Shown: positions 41,101-53,100, counted from the stretch's first letter. The stretch: DNA of 64,000 nucleotides from Atrina japonica (GCA_030159075.1 BROG01000807.1:186001-250000); one strand, 5' to 3'. The notes: a model not told the origin generated them from the letters alone. Numbers and translations: made by a program.

Positions 41101-44100
41101 TGTATATTATATGTGTAGACATCAACACAGACATAAATGTATATTATACACAGCCACCAACACAGATGTACATGTATATTATACACAGCCACCGACACAG
41201 ACATACATGTATATTATATGTGTAAACACCAACCACAGACGTACATGTATATTATAATTGTAGACATCAACACTGACATACATGCATATTATATGTGTAG
41301 ACATCAACACAGACATAAATGTATATTATACACAGCCACCAACACAGACATAAATGTATATTTTATGTGTAGACATCAACACAGACATAAATGTATATTA
41401 TATGTGTAGACATCAACACAGACATAAATGTATATTATACACAGCCACAAACACAGACATACATGTATATTATATGTGTAGACATCAACACAGACATAAA
41501 TGTATATTATACACAGCCACCAACACAGACGTACAAATATTATACACACCACCAACACAGACGTACATGTATATTATACACAGGCACCAACACTGACATA
41601 CATGTATATTATATGTGTAGACATCAACACTGACATACATGTATATTATATGTATAGACATCAACACTGACATACATGTATATTATATGTGTAGACATCA
41701 ACACAGACATACATGTATATTATATGTGAAGACATCAACACAGACATACATGTATATTATTTGTGAAGACATCAACACTGACATACATGTATATTATATG
41801 TGTAGACATCAACACAGACATACATGTATATTATATGTGAAGACATCAACACAGACATACATTCTATATTATTTGTGAAGACATCAACACAGACATACAT
41901 ATACATGTATAGTGGAATCTTGCTATCTCAAAATTCATGTGACTGCCCCGTGTAAGTCGAGATATCTGAAATTGGAGATAACCAAAATTTTCAATTCTCA
42001 TATTTTGTATTCTTATTGGACAACAGATACACATACTCAGGGTACTGCTTAATTCGAATTGCATCTAAGCAATTATTAATTATACTTTCATCTTGACTTG
42101 TTAATGGAAGTTAATTGTCCCCTGTTTTGAAGGTAAACAAATGACTTTAAGAATGATTTTTGCGTACAAAATGTAAACCTTCAATGGCAGATGGTAACTT
42201 CGAGATAACAAGTAACAATTTTGTATTATTTGGATACTTCAGACCTGAAAAATACTATAAAGTTAGCAAAATTTTGAGATAAAAACTTCAAGATATCTGG
42301 AATAAAAGTAGTATAAATATATAGTAAAATTAACGGGACCGGCCATTCAACTTTGACATAACCGGAATTTAGACTAATCTGATTTTGACATACCGGTACA
42401 TGTAACAAGATTTCACTGTATATTATACACAGGCACCAACACAGACATACATGTATATTATACACAGGCATTAACACAGACGTACATGTATATTATATAC
42501 AGGCATCAACACAGACATACATGTATATTATACACAGCCATCAACACAGACGTACATGTATATTATATACAGGCATCAACACAGACATAAATGTATATTA
42601 TATACAGACATCAACACAGACGTACATGTATATTATATACAGACATCAACACAGACGTACATGTATATTATATACAGGCATCAACACAGACATACATGTA
42701 TATTATACACAGCCATCAACACAGACGTACATGTATATTATATACAGGCATCAACACAGACATAAATGTATATTATATACATGTACAGGCATCAACACAG
42801 ACATATACTACTCAAATTTGTTTAACATTCACTACTCCAATTGGTCTGATTGCTAAGTACTGTAAGTGACTGTTTGAAGAGGAGCCTTAAACTGTTAAGT
42901 CATTCATCCCTAAAGGCACATTTGGGCTGGTCTAAATCATTGATTTATAGAAGAGTTTATTGTCTCTCAGGGGTTGATGAGATAATATGTTCACATAATT
43001 TTGAATGTATGCTGCTTCTTAGCATGTATCCCCCAATAAGTGTGTTGAGGTAGCTTGTATTTACTTCACAAACCAAGAGTATAAGCTTCAATACACAAGT
43101 GAAAACATGCTGAACTTGTGTCTAAAATAATGAAGTCTGACCATCAAAATTTTTTTAGAAATGGTACCTTTTTCTTTGTTCATCTAGTAACACCCTGTTT
43201 CCTTGTTGAACTAAGGAATAGAATCTGAAAAAAAAAAGTTAATTATAATTTACATTTCTGCATGTATTCTGAAAGACAAATATATAGTCTCGAGGGAAAT
43301 AGGACTTAAGACAAGTTGTCTAGGGTAAATAAATCGCCACGTCTCCCAGGAATCTGAGCAAAAAATTAATTACTATACCAACAAAGACTAAGCATCTTTA
43401 ATTTTCAGATTTTTGCTGATCTGGTCAGCTTCAGAAAGGTGAAACATTGTCTGCTATGATCTGACATTATTGTTTATGTTTGTAATTGGGGAACAACTCA
43501 GAGAGTTGAATATCACAAATGGCAACTCTGTCTAAAACTCACACATGGGGAGTCATGACATGGAGACTTGAAGTTTTGTCGCCCTGGCACGTGACAGCTC
43601 TCAACTAATCCCTGACTGTGTGTAATCTATGTGATATAATAATTATGTTAATTTTAGGGTAAACGTGCATCAAGATTTACCTAATAAGTTATCACTATGT
43701 CCAATTACTGAATGCCCATTCTATATGCCAGGCTAATCAATTATCATTGGTAAGAATTCTTTTTGCATCCCACTTGATTCAGCATTAAACTATTCCATCA
43801 GGTTATTAGTACCACAAAGCTTATAAATATTAATTACATTATCTTAGTTTAATGATACAATATACACTTAAACCTTGATTAAACGAATAAAAGCCTCTTG
43901 CAGTAGTCTAGTGATAAAATTTGGACTCGGAACCAAAATTTACTGGTTGGATCCCCATGAACAGAAGATCATCTGTAGACTGGAACCCAGTAAGGGATAA
44001 AAACTAAGACTTGATCCTGAATAAGGGATCATATGTATCTAAGATTCTGAAAAAGAGTGATTCCCTTGTTCCTTTATCAAGTCCTCCACATGAGGAGCAG

Positions 44101-46843
44101 AAACAATTAAATGTTTTTCAGTTTCAGATATAAATCAAGGTCTTGTGTCCTCCACTGCATCACCAGTTCATCGTCATAGAAGAGGTAAAAGTTTAAGATA
44201 CAGTGAATAAGTTTTGAAATTCAGAGAACCTGTCTTGAGGTACAGTGAACCTGTCTTGAGATATGGTGAACCTGTCTTGAGGTACAGTGAACCTGTCTTG
44301 AGATATGGTGAACCTGTCTTGAGGTACAGTGAACCTGTCTTGGGATACAATGAACCTGTCTTGTGATACAGTGAACCTGTCTTGAAGTACAGTGAACCTG
44401 CCTTGAGATATGGTGAACCTGTCTTGAGGTACAGTGAACCTGTCTTGGGATACAATGAACCTGTCTTGGGATACAATGAACCTGTCTTGAAGTACAGTGA
44501 ACCTGCCTTGAGATACAGTGAACATGACTTGAGATACAATGAACCTAGCTGTCTTAAGATACTCAACCCTTTCTGCTCTGCTACTGAAATGTGATCTCTC
44601 AAGACATGTAGTCTCCCAAATGATTTTATTTGCAGTTAATTAATTAAGTGGATTTCAAAATGCAGTGTCAAAAGACAGGTGTTTTTTTCAAGACAGTAGT
44701 ATCTCAAGTTAAGTTCAACTGTACTAAGTGTACATCTAAAATAACTGGCAATTGTGTCAATCTTTATAAGTGGAAAATGGGAAATCAAACAACATAAGGA
44801 TTTAACATTTAAAGAGCTATACATGTAATAATGCTGTGCATAAAAATATAAAGTTTTAATTGCCATATAAACTTGGCCTGGTCCACTTTGAACTACTTGT
44901 ACCAAGACATTTCCTTAATACCAACAAAAAATACTGTAAGGTTTAGATTCACAAGTCTCTACATCAACAAAACTATAGAGAATACACTTGTGACCTCTAT
45001 GTATTTCACATAGAGACCTTGATTGGCTTGAAGACTTGGATCCATTTCTGGGATAATTCCAGACCAAGTCTGTGTTACACAACAAACCTTCAGTTTACCT
45101 TTAAAGTTTACCTGGGGTCAACTGCTACCTGAGAAACATCTGATGACATATGCTGGACACATAAATGAAGCACTTTGCCAACAACAGATTTTCTAACAGA
45201 TGAATTGTACAGCTGTTTTGTGGCATTTTTAATCCATGAATGCCTCATTTTCAATTACATGCACTTAATTTGTGAGAATGGTAGGCCTACATCAACATAA
45301 GCAGATATGAAATTGCTTCAGATGTTCAAACAGTATTGTAAATTCCTCTGGTAGACAAATACTCTGTTTATCATATTCCTACAAAACACACATATGTAGG
45401 CCTACATCATACACTATCAGTAGAAATCCACAAGTGTCCAGATGTGTGTGTGTACTATCAAGTACAGACCACACACAAAAGAGAGAGGAAGTATATGCAT
45501 TTTCCCCTAAATAGACCATAGATCTTGTCCTAAAATATGGTGCTTCAAAATGTTAGGTCTTAGGGACCCTTTAGATAGTCCATATAGTCCCTGAATGTAA
45601 ACAACCTGCATTAACAATGTCCCACAAAATGTGTTAATTTACTTTATCATGTCTGCACTATAGATATGACTACATTTGAATGCAATACTAACATGCCCAC
45701 GAGCATTTATTATTCTCTTAATGCACCCCCATGCATTAAATATTCTCGTAATGCACCCCTGTTCAGAACTTCTCTATTTATATTGCAATCAATGAAAAGA
45801 AAAAAGAATTTGAGTGTCATTCGTTTCTGGTACATTTCATCGTCTGCATGCTGGTTCAGTGTCATCCAAATTAAATCAATAAACTGAACACAGTTCTCTT
45901 TGTGGGCCAAAATACTGGAATTAGAAAGTATGTTGTTATTGTTGTATCTTGTTATGTGTTATAATTTGTAATTAAGACACATGATAAAAAGTTCACAATT
46001 TGACCATTTTGATATCATACTCCTCAGCCCTCAGTCCCGATATCTGCCTGTGGGCCGAAGGCTTATAATAATCTCTATATAGCCATTGCAGTTAAGGAGT
46101 TATAGTAAATTAAAGTGTCTGTTTGCAGCATTTAAAGGAAACCAGACCCACTGCAATACTGTGTTCTAGGCCTATAACTTTTGTACAGTGTCTGTATTTC
46201 AGGATTTATTTTTAGTATAGCCTAATCTTTGTTGATATAGCCTATGTATGACCTTTGAAACATGTGGTCATTGGTCAGCATGACTTAGATTTACACCAAT
46301 GATATTACAGATACATGATAAGTATCAGCAATTGATAGTGAAACTGATCAACTTGACCAAGGGCAAGGCCTCATACTAGACACACCGCCATAAAACATAG
46401 CGTACAACACTAGATCTCTAGCCTACAAAGTACAGTGACTGAGTGAGCTTTTGAGACTATCGTAACATAAATTTAACACTTCTATTTTGGGACCTAATAT
46501 AGTCACAAAGTTCGATTAGCGAATATCAGAGACCTAATTAGATCTACACTGAATCGAGAATGCTTCCACGACAATGAACTCGTTCTTCAACATTGTCATT
46601 TGTGACGTATGGATGTCAGTATTGATGAAAACGGAGAGGGAGTCATTCCAGATAAGTATACACTGACTGCCGCGCGATAGATCTAGATCTACTAGTCCTA
46701 CTGCACTGTCTGCCCAGTGACTGAGGAATGTTTTACAAACCCTACCTTGGGTCGGTGTCTCGTGTGTGTTGAAATGCTTTACTGCATATTTGATGTTTAC
46801 ATTTTATAAGGAGTGTCCTAAAATATAAACTCTTGCAAAACAT
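29089..46843 (-). CDS. BPHL: BPHL / valacyclovir hydrolase-like alpha/beta hydrolase (whole spliced CDS)
   Basis: Eight exons on the minus strand: 46746-46843, 43168-43224, 36766-36866, 34140-34306, 33653-33806, 32441-32572, 30830-30953 and 29089-29188. All introns are GT-AG and the sum is 933 nt, giving 310 residues (human BPHL is 291). Seen: LLLPGALG near 80; FDPRGYGKS; the nucleophile elbow GWSDGG with Ser154 and Asp155; VIWGANAY; HGLKDPLVP with Asp259; and LPEGKHNLH with His287. The spacings Ser-Asp 105 and Asp-His 28 equal those of the human triad S122/D227/H255 as I recall it. Known of the family: a serine hydrolase for alpha-amino-acid esters and probably homocysteine thiolactone. The first 28 residues have six Lys/Arg and no acidic residue, as in a mitochondrial presequence (inference). 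Confidence 0.96.
29189..30829 (-). other. BPHL intron 7
   Basis: 1.6 kb. A diverged tandem repeat of about 140 bp spans 29500-29940 (gaccaggcaaataaaatcaa, aggagaataactataa). Near 30640-30745 there is a duplication of acacaatgtgataac-ttattcttacata. It also contains the dispersed repeat at 30060-30155. Confidence 0.6.
30060..30155 (-). repeat. Dispersed repeat, copy 1
   Basis: The reverse complement matches 42890-42985: gattcatccctaaag-like, gggctggtctaaat-like, then tcaggggttga. The conceptual peptides agree (HLGWPKSLIYRSVYCFSGVDE here, HLGWSKSLIYRRVYCLSGVDE there), but the flanks have stops and no known domain was recognised. Confidence 0.6.
30830..30953 (-). CDS. BPHL: BPHL exon 7 (catalytic Asp)
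   Basis: Encodes residues 237-278: GDVCKDDLKNIEAKTLIIHG, LKDPLVPLEHPDYLHENIKG, SR. Asp259 in HGLKDPLVP is the acid of the triad. Donor AAG|GTAAGA. Confidence 0.96.
30954..32440 (-). other. BPHL intron 6
   Basis: 1.5 kb of AT-rich sequence. The phrase cataactagcaatagattctagttatcttgag recurs in three diverged versions between 31800 and 32410. At 31885-31965 is a patch with cgagtg/cacttg repeats. No gene was seen. Confidence 0.5.
32441..32572 (-). CDS. BPHL: BPHL exon 6 (lid region)
   Basis: Encodes residues 193-237: GIRDVDKWSEKMRSPFMEL, YGEKYFRDQWSKWVDAYGSY, YTKRNG. It matches the lid segment GIRDVSKWSERTRKP...KWVD of human BPHL. Donor AATG|GTATGT. Confidence 0.94.
32573..33652 (-). other. 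BPHL intron 5
   Basis: 1.1 kb, AT-rich, no tandem array and no transposon ends recognised. Confidence 0.6.
33653..33806 (-). CDS. BPHL: BPHL exon 5 (nucleophile elbow)
   Basis: Encodes residues 142-193: KLGLKNVSVLGWSDGGITGM, LAARYPQLVKKLVIWGANAY, then ITKQDMECFEG. GWSDGG carries the nucleophile Ser154, and Asp155 matches the residue that binds the substrate amino group in the human enzyme. Confidence 0.97.
34140..34306 (-). CDS. BPHL: BPHL exon 4
   Basis: Encodes residues 86-141: GSTRTDFGKQLSDFKK, FTLVAFDPRGYGKSIPPERD, FLQRDAEDAYGLCE. The FDPRGYGKS block is the conserved strand and loop of this family. The donor GAA|GTAGGT falls at a codon boundary; reading on gives a few non-homologous residues and a stop. 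Confidence 0.95.
34388..35800. repeat. Dispersed repeat with a 165-bp internal tandem unit (BPHL intron 3)
   Basis: It begins aacaagaggccctagggga. Then four to five copies of a unit of 162-169 bp follow, keyed by GGGAAATAACTCCC at about 34626, 34788, 34957, 35122 and 35289, each with gcaacctgacaatttcggcc and cttttactctatctatta. It closes with gtgatcttgacctttgaccc. No coding sequence. Similar text is frequent in bivalve genomes (from memory). Confidence 0.75.
35940..36190. repeat. 85-bp tandem repeat, three copies
   Basis: The unit contains aatgtctagctagacaatca and acattcatctctacattcaa, then ggactctctgatcaacaaa. Copies are 85-90% alike by eye. Confidence 0.7.
36430..36690. repeat. About 100-bp tandem repeat, about three copies
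   Basis: The unit contains tactgtgagaatcatcagtc, tataactacatgta and cttgatcaatcacacactg. Diverged. It lies just upstream (on the plus strand) of BPHL exon 3. Confidence 0.7.
36766..36866 (-). CDS. BPHL: BPHL exon 3
   Basis: Encodes residues 52-86: SSHKIGVNGARIHFE, then TSGDGPHTVLLLPGALG. This is the first beta strands and the oxyanion-region loop of the alpha/beta hydrolase fold, matching human VNGVQLHY and VLLLPGMLG. The donor is GTATGT. Confidence 0.93.
37125..41909. repeat. 37-bp minisatellite array (BPHL intron 2), main block
   Basis: Roughly 130 copies of a 37-bp unit containing ACAGACATACATGTATATTA and then tatgtgtagacatcaac, with variants (tacacagccaccaac, tatacagacaccaac, tatgtgtaaacaccaac). 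Variants occur in a repeating order: the rare variant with ATATTTTATG is at 37981, 38849, 39864, 40952 and 41352, marking kilobase-scale duplications. Every unit carries the TACATGTA or TAAATGTA core. Open frames in all phases are artefacts. Confidence 0.96.
41910..42418. mobile_element. 509-bp pogo-like element inserted in the 37-bp array
   Basis: The left end is TA|TAGTGGAATCTTGCTATC and the right end, reverse-complemented, is CAGTGAAATCTTG, both next to TA. Removing the element and one TA restores an exact repeat unit (catgtatattatacac). The interior has gagatatctgaaat and ggagataacc as in the 28142-28328 element. It lacks a transposase frame. Confidence 0.85.
42419..42805. repeat. 37-bp minisatellite array, block beyond the insertion
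   Basis: About ten more units, here mostly with tatacaggcatcaac, so this edge of the array has diverged from the main block. Confidence 0.93.
42890..42985 (+). repeat. Dispersed repeat, copy 2
   Basis: The inverted counterpart of 30060-30155. It contains aagtcattcatccctaaagg, tttgggctggtctaaatcat and tcaggggttgatgag. Function unknown. Confidence 0.6.
43168..43224 (-). CDS. BPHL: BPHL exon 2
   Basis: A 57-nt exon after a T-rich tract and CAG, with donor AG|GTACCA. It encodes residues 33-52, FYSLVQQGNRVLLDEQRK, a poorly conserved linker before the hydrolase domain. It keeps the frame between exons 1 and 3. Support is splice signals and frame, not homology. Confidence 0.72.
44203..44560. repeat. 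21-bp minisatellite (TACAGTGAACCTGTCTTGAGA)
   Basis: About 17 copies of a 21-bp unit whose parts are tacagtgaacc and tgtcttgaga. The period is divisible by three, so both strands show long open frames (for example repeated SLYLKTG), which are artefacts. Confidence 0.94.
45643..46080 (+). mobile_element. Dispersed repeat, copy B
   Basis: The second copy of the 13506-13987 element, in the same orientation. It shares atgactacattt, taatgcacccccatgcatta, gaacttctctatttatatt, gaaaaaagaattt and ataatttgtaatt. The right hairpin arm present in copy A is missing here, so this end is deleted or differently ended. Confidence 0.75.
46746..46843 (-). CDS. BPHL: BPHL exon 1 (start, presequence-like)
   Basis: Starts MFCKSLYFRTLLIKCKHQIC and continues to HTRDTDP, ending with AG before GTAGGG. 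It joins in frame to the next exon. The start has A at -3 (CTACCATGT). This exon was inferred from frame and a good donor, since family N-termini are not conserved; another first exon is possible. Basic residues with no Asp or Glu before position 29 fit an organelle-import signal. Confidence 0.72.
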
Positions 46844-47150
46844 GGTAGACGTCTCTGTTGTTCATTGGGCTAGCCAATAGCCTAGAGCAGATATATACTG
46901 TATATAAATAGTTTCTATAAATAAATGGGTGTACTCGTTTCCGTACAACAGTCAGGCGCGATGTTCTTCGGTATAGATCTACATGTAAAATTATATTATC
47001 AAAGAACTTCAGCATACATGTAAACTCTAAAGAATGTAGTAGAACGGATATTTTAAGAACTCACTAAAAACAGAAAACAAACATTAAATTACACACAGTA
47101 AGAAATTACTTTCTGATTTAACATTAGTCAAATGGTAAATAGTGAAAGTT
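46844..47150 (-). promoter_or_regulatory. Probable BPHL promoter and 5' UTR
   Basis: On the minus strand just before the start codon are ATTGG (plus 46874-46878) and CCAAT (plus 46864-46868), an inverted CCAAT pair 10 bp apart and 20-35 bases from the ATG. This suggests a TATA-less CCAAT promoter, but being so near the ATG it could be 5' UTR. The transcription start is not known. Confidence 0.3.
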
Positions 47151-47189
47151 GTCAGCATGGTGTGGGGTATCTCAGCATTAGCCTACCTA

Positions 47190-50100
47190 CCAATGAACAC
47201 ATGACATGACACTGGACACACTTATATGACAATGGGCACAGTGATATGATGGCAATGAACCACATTGATATGACAATGAACTGATGATATGGCAATAAAC
47301 ACAATATGGCAATGAACAATGATATGGCAATAAACAATGATATAACAATGAACACAATAATATGACAATGAACAACATTGATATGACAATGAAAACAATG
47401 ATATAATAATGAACACAATAATATGACGCTAAATACAATAATATGACAATGAACACAATGATATGACAATGAACAAAATGATATGACAATGAACACAATA
47501 TGACAATGAAAACACTTTTATGACAATAAACACATGATATGACAATGAACACAATGTTACCACAATAAACCATATTAAAATGACAATGAATACAATGCTT
47601 GGCAATGGACACAATGATATGACAATGAACAATATATGACAATGAACACATTGATATGACAGTGGACCACATTAATATGACAATGAAACACATTGATATG
47701 AAAATGAACACAATTATATGACAATGAACCAAACTGATATGACAATGAACACACTGATATGACAGTAAACAATATTAATATGACAATGAACACATTGCTA
47801 TGACAGTGGACCACATTGATATGAAAATGAACACAATTATATGACAATGAACCAAACTGATATGACAATGAACACACTGATATGACAGTAAACAATATTA
47901 ATATGACAATGAACACAATGATATGACAATGAGTAAAATTAATATGACTATCAATGCAATGATATAACAATGAACCACATTCAGATGAACACAATGGTAT
48001 GTCAATGGACACAATGATATGACATTGAACAGAATGATATGACAATGAACCACATACAAATGTCAATGAATACAATATGACAATGAACACAATGATATCT
48101 ATATGGCAATTGATACTATATGACAATGAATGCAATGGTATAACAATGAACTTCATTGATATGACAATGAACATAATATGACAAGAGCACAATGACATGG
48201 CAATGAACACAATGGTATGACAATGAACACAATATGTGAATGAACACATTGATATGACAATGGATCACATTAATATGACAATGAAACACATTGATATGAA
48301 AATGAACACAATTATATGACAATGAACACAATGATATGACAATTAAATAATTGATATGACAATAAAAACATTGATATGAAAATAAACATAATGATATGGC
48401 AAAGAACACAATGATATAACAATGAACACAATGACATGACAATGAACCACACATTGATATGACAATGAACAAAATGATATGACAATGAAACAATATGACA
48501 ATGAAAACACTTTTATGACAATAAACACATGATATGACAATGAACACAATGTTACCACAATAAACCATATTAAAATGACAATGAATACAATGCTTGGCAA
48601 TGGACACAATGATATGACAATGAACAATATATGACAATGAACACATTGATATGACAGTGGACCACATTAATATGACAATGAAAACACATTGATATGAAAA
48701 TGAACACAATTATATGACAATGAACCAAATGATATGACAATGAACACACACTGATATGACAGTAAACAATATTAATATGACAATGAACACATTGCTATGA
48801 CAGTGGACCACATTGATATGAAAATGAACACAATTATATGACAATGAACCAAACTGATATGACAATGAACACATGATATGACAGTAAACAATATTAATAT
48901 GACAATGAACACAATGATATGACAATGAGTAAAATTAATATGACTATCAATGCAATGATATAACAATGAACCACATTCAGATGAACACAATGGTATGTCA
49001 ATGGACACAATGATATGACATTGAACAGAATGATATGACAATGAACCACATACAATGGTATAACAATGAACTTCATTGATATGACAATGAACATAATATG
49101 ACAAGAGCACAATGACATGGCAATGAACACAATGGTATGACAATGAACACAATATGTGAATGAACACATTGATATGACAATGGATCACATTAATATGACA
49201 ATGAAACACATTGATATGAAAATGAACACAATTATATGACAATGAACACAATGATATGACAATTAAATAGATTGATATGACAATAAAAACATTGATATGA
49301 AAATAAACATAATGATATGGCAAAGAACACAATGATATAACAATGAACACAATGACATGACAATGAACCACATTGATATGACAATGAACAAAATGATATG
49401 ACAATGAACACAATATGACAATGAAAACACTTTTATGACAATAAACACATGATATGACAATGAACACAATGTTACCACAATAAACCATATTAAAATGACA
49501 ATGAATACAATGCTTGGCAATGGACACAATGATATGACAATGAACAATATATGACAATGAACACATTGATATGACAGTGGACCACATTAATATGACAATG
49601 AAACACATTGATATGAAAATGAACACAATTATATGACAATGAACCAAACTATGACAATGAACACACTGATATGACAGTAAACAATATTAATATGACAATG
49701 AACACATTGCTATAACAGTGGACCACATGAACAATTATATGACAATGAACCAAACTGATATGACAATGAACACACTGATATGACAGTAAACAATATTAAT
49801 ATGACAATGAACACAATGATATGACAATGAGTAAAATTAATATGACTATCAATGCAATGATATAACAATGAACCACATTCAGATGAACACAATGGTATGT
49901 CAATGGACACAATGATATGACATTGAACAGAATGATATGACAATGAACCACATACAAATGTCAATGAATACAATATGACAATGAACACAATGATATCTAT
50001 ATGGCAATTGATACTATATGACAATGAATGCAATGGTATAACAATGAACTTCATTGATATGACAAGAGCACAATGACATGGCAATGAACACAATGGTATG

Positions 50101-53100
50101 ACAATGAACACAATATGTGAATGAACACATTGATATGACAATGGATCACATTAATATGACAATGAAACACATTGATATGAAAATGAACACAATTATATGA
50201 CAATGAACACAATGATATGACAATTAAATAGATTGATATGACAATAAAAACATTGATATGAAAATAAACATAATGATATGGCAAAGAACACAATGATATA
50301 ACAATGAACACAATGACATGACAATGAACCACATTGATATGACAATGAACATGATATGACAAAGAACCACATTAAGGAACATAATATGACAATGATCACA
50401 ATGACATGGCAATGAACACATTGATATAAAAATGAACACAGTGAACACAATGATATGACAATGAACACAGTATGACAATGAATACAATGATATGATGACG
50501 AACCATAATGATATGGCAATGGAACACATTGACATGACAATGAACACAATGATATGACATAGAATACAATGATATGACAATGAACACAATGATATGATGA
50601 TGATCACAATGATATGACAATTAACACTATGACAATAAAGAACATTGATATAATAATGAACACAATATGACAAAGAACACAATGATATGATGATAATGAA
50701 CACATATACATGTATATGACAATAAAACAATGATATGACAATGCACACAATGATATAACAATAATCACATGATATGACAATGAGTGCAATGTTATGACAT
50801 TAAAACACAATTATATGACAATGAACACAATATTATGACCATGAACACAATGATATGACAATGAACCATATTGATATGACAAGGAAAACAATATGTCAAT
50901 GAATACAATGATATGACAATGAACCACAATGATATGGCAATGAACCACAATGATATGGCAATGAAACACATCGATACGACAGTGAACACAATGATTTGAA
51001 AATGAACCACATTAATATGACAATGAACACAATGATATAACAATGAACACAATGATATGACATTTGAGCACAATGGTATGACAATGAACCACATTCAAAT
51101 GACAATGAATATGAATACAATATGACAATGAACACACTGATATGACAATGAACACAATGATATGACAGTGAACACAATGATATGATGACAAATAATAATA
51201 TTTATATGAGAATTAATACAATATAACAATGAATACAATGATATGACATGAATCTTCATTGATATGACAATGAACATATTATGACAATGAAAACAATGAA
51301 CATGGCATTATGAACATAATTATATGAGAATTAACACAATGATATGATAATGGATCACATTAATATGACAATGAAACACATTGATATGAAAATGAACACA
51401 TTTACATGACAATGAACAGAATTATCTGTCATATTAACCACATTGATACGAAAATGAAACATATTATGACAATGATATGACAATGAACACAATGATATGA
51501 CAATGAACATAATATGACAATGAACACAATGACATGACAATGAACACATTGCTATGAAAATGAACACAATATTATCACAGTGTATACAATATGACAATTA
51601 ACCACAATTATATAACAATGAACACTATGACAATGAACACAATCATATGACAATAAACACATGGTATGACAATGAACACAATGATATAACAATGAACACA
51701 ATGATATGACAATGAACAAAATTGATAATACAATCGTTGGAATGGTATGACAATGAACACAATGATATGACATTGAGCACAATGATATGACATTGAGCAC
51801 AATGATATGAGAATGAACCACATTCAAATGACAATGAATACAATATGAAAATGAACACAATGATATGACAATGAACACAATGATATAACAGTCACCACAA
51901 TGATATGATGACAATGAACAATATCTATATGACAATTAATACTATATGACAATGAATACAATGATATGACAATGAACTTCATTGATATGACAATGAACAC
52001 AATGACATGACAATGAACACATTGCTATGAAAATGAACACAATATTATTACAGTGTACACAATGATATGACAAAGAACCACAATGATATGACAATGAACA
52101 CTATGAAAATGAACACAATCATATGACAATAAACACATAGTATGACAATGAACACAATGATATATAACAATGAACACAATCATACGACAATCAACAAAAT
52201 TGATATTACAATCATTGTAATGATATGACAATAAACCACATTCATATGACAATGAACACAATAATATGACATCGAACACAATGATATGACATTGAGCACA
52301 ATGATATGAGAATGAACCACATTCAAATGACAATGAATACAATATGAAAATGAACACAATGATATAACAATGAACACAATAATATGACAATGAACACAAT
52401 GATATGACAGTGAACACAATGATATATGATGACAATGAACAAATATCTATATGACAAATAATACTATATGACAATGAATACAATGATATGACAATGAACT
52501 TCACTGATATGACAATGAACATAATATGACAATGAGCACAATGACATGGCAATGAACATAATGATATGAGAATGAACAATATTTATATGAGAATTAATAC
52601 AATATCACAATGAATACAATGATATGACAATGAACTTCATTGATATGACAATGGACATGATATGACAATGAGCACAATGATATGACAGTGGACACAATGA
52701 TATGATGACAATGAATAATATTCATATGAGAATTAATACAATATCACAATGAATACAAAGATATGACAATGAACTTCATTGATATGACAATGAACATATT
52801 ATGACAATGAGAACAATGACATGGCAATGAACATAATCATATGGGAATGAACACAATGATATGACAATAAACACAATATGTGAAAAAACACATTGATATG
52901 ATAATGGATCACATTATATGACAATGAAACACATTGATATGAAAATGAATACAATTTCATGACAATGAACACAATTATCTGTCATATTAACCACATTGAT
53001 ATGAAAATGAAAACACATTATGATATTGATATGACAATGAACACAATGATATGACAATAAACCACATTGATATGACAATGAACACTGATATGACAATAAA

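Larger units (their letters stand above)
43225..46745 (-). other. BPHL intron 1
   Basis: 3.5 kb. It holds the 21-bp array at 44203-44560 and the dispersed repeat at 45643-46080; the rest is AT-rich unique sequence. No other exon was recognised. Confidence 0.6.

Noticed and set aside
37119..42869. Open frames of up to 161 residues with repeated MYIICVDINTD / TATNTDIHVYY
   Set aside because: Products of the 37-bp minisatellite, open in several frames and on both strands at once.
42850..43053. Possible short coding exon HLGWSKSLIYRRVYCLSGVDE
   Set aside because: It matches an inverted copy at 30060-30155 but has no recognised domain, and stops lie close by on both copies; treated as a dispersed repeat.
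44174..44602. 142-residue open frame of SLYLKTG repeats
   Set aside because: It comes from a 21-bp tandem repeat; both strands are open.
46899..46910. TATATAAATA as a TATA box for BPHL
   Set aside because: It is on the plus strand in an AT-rich region; the orientation and lack of a mapped start give no support.
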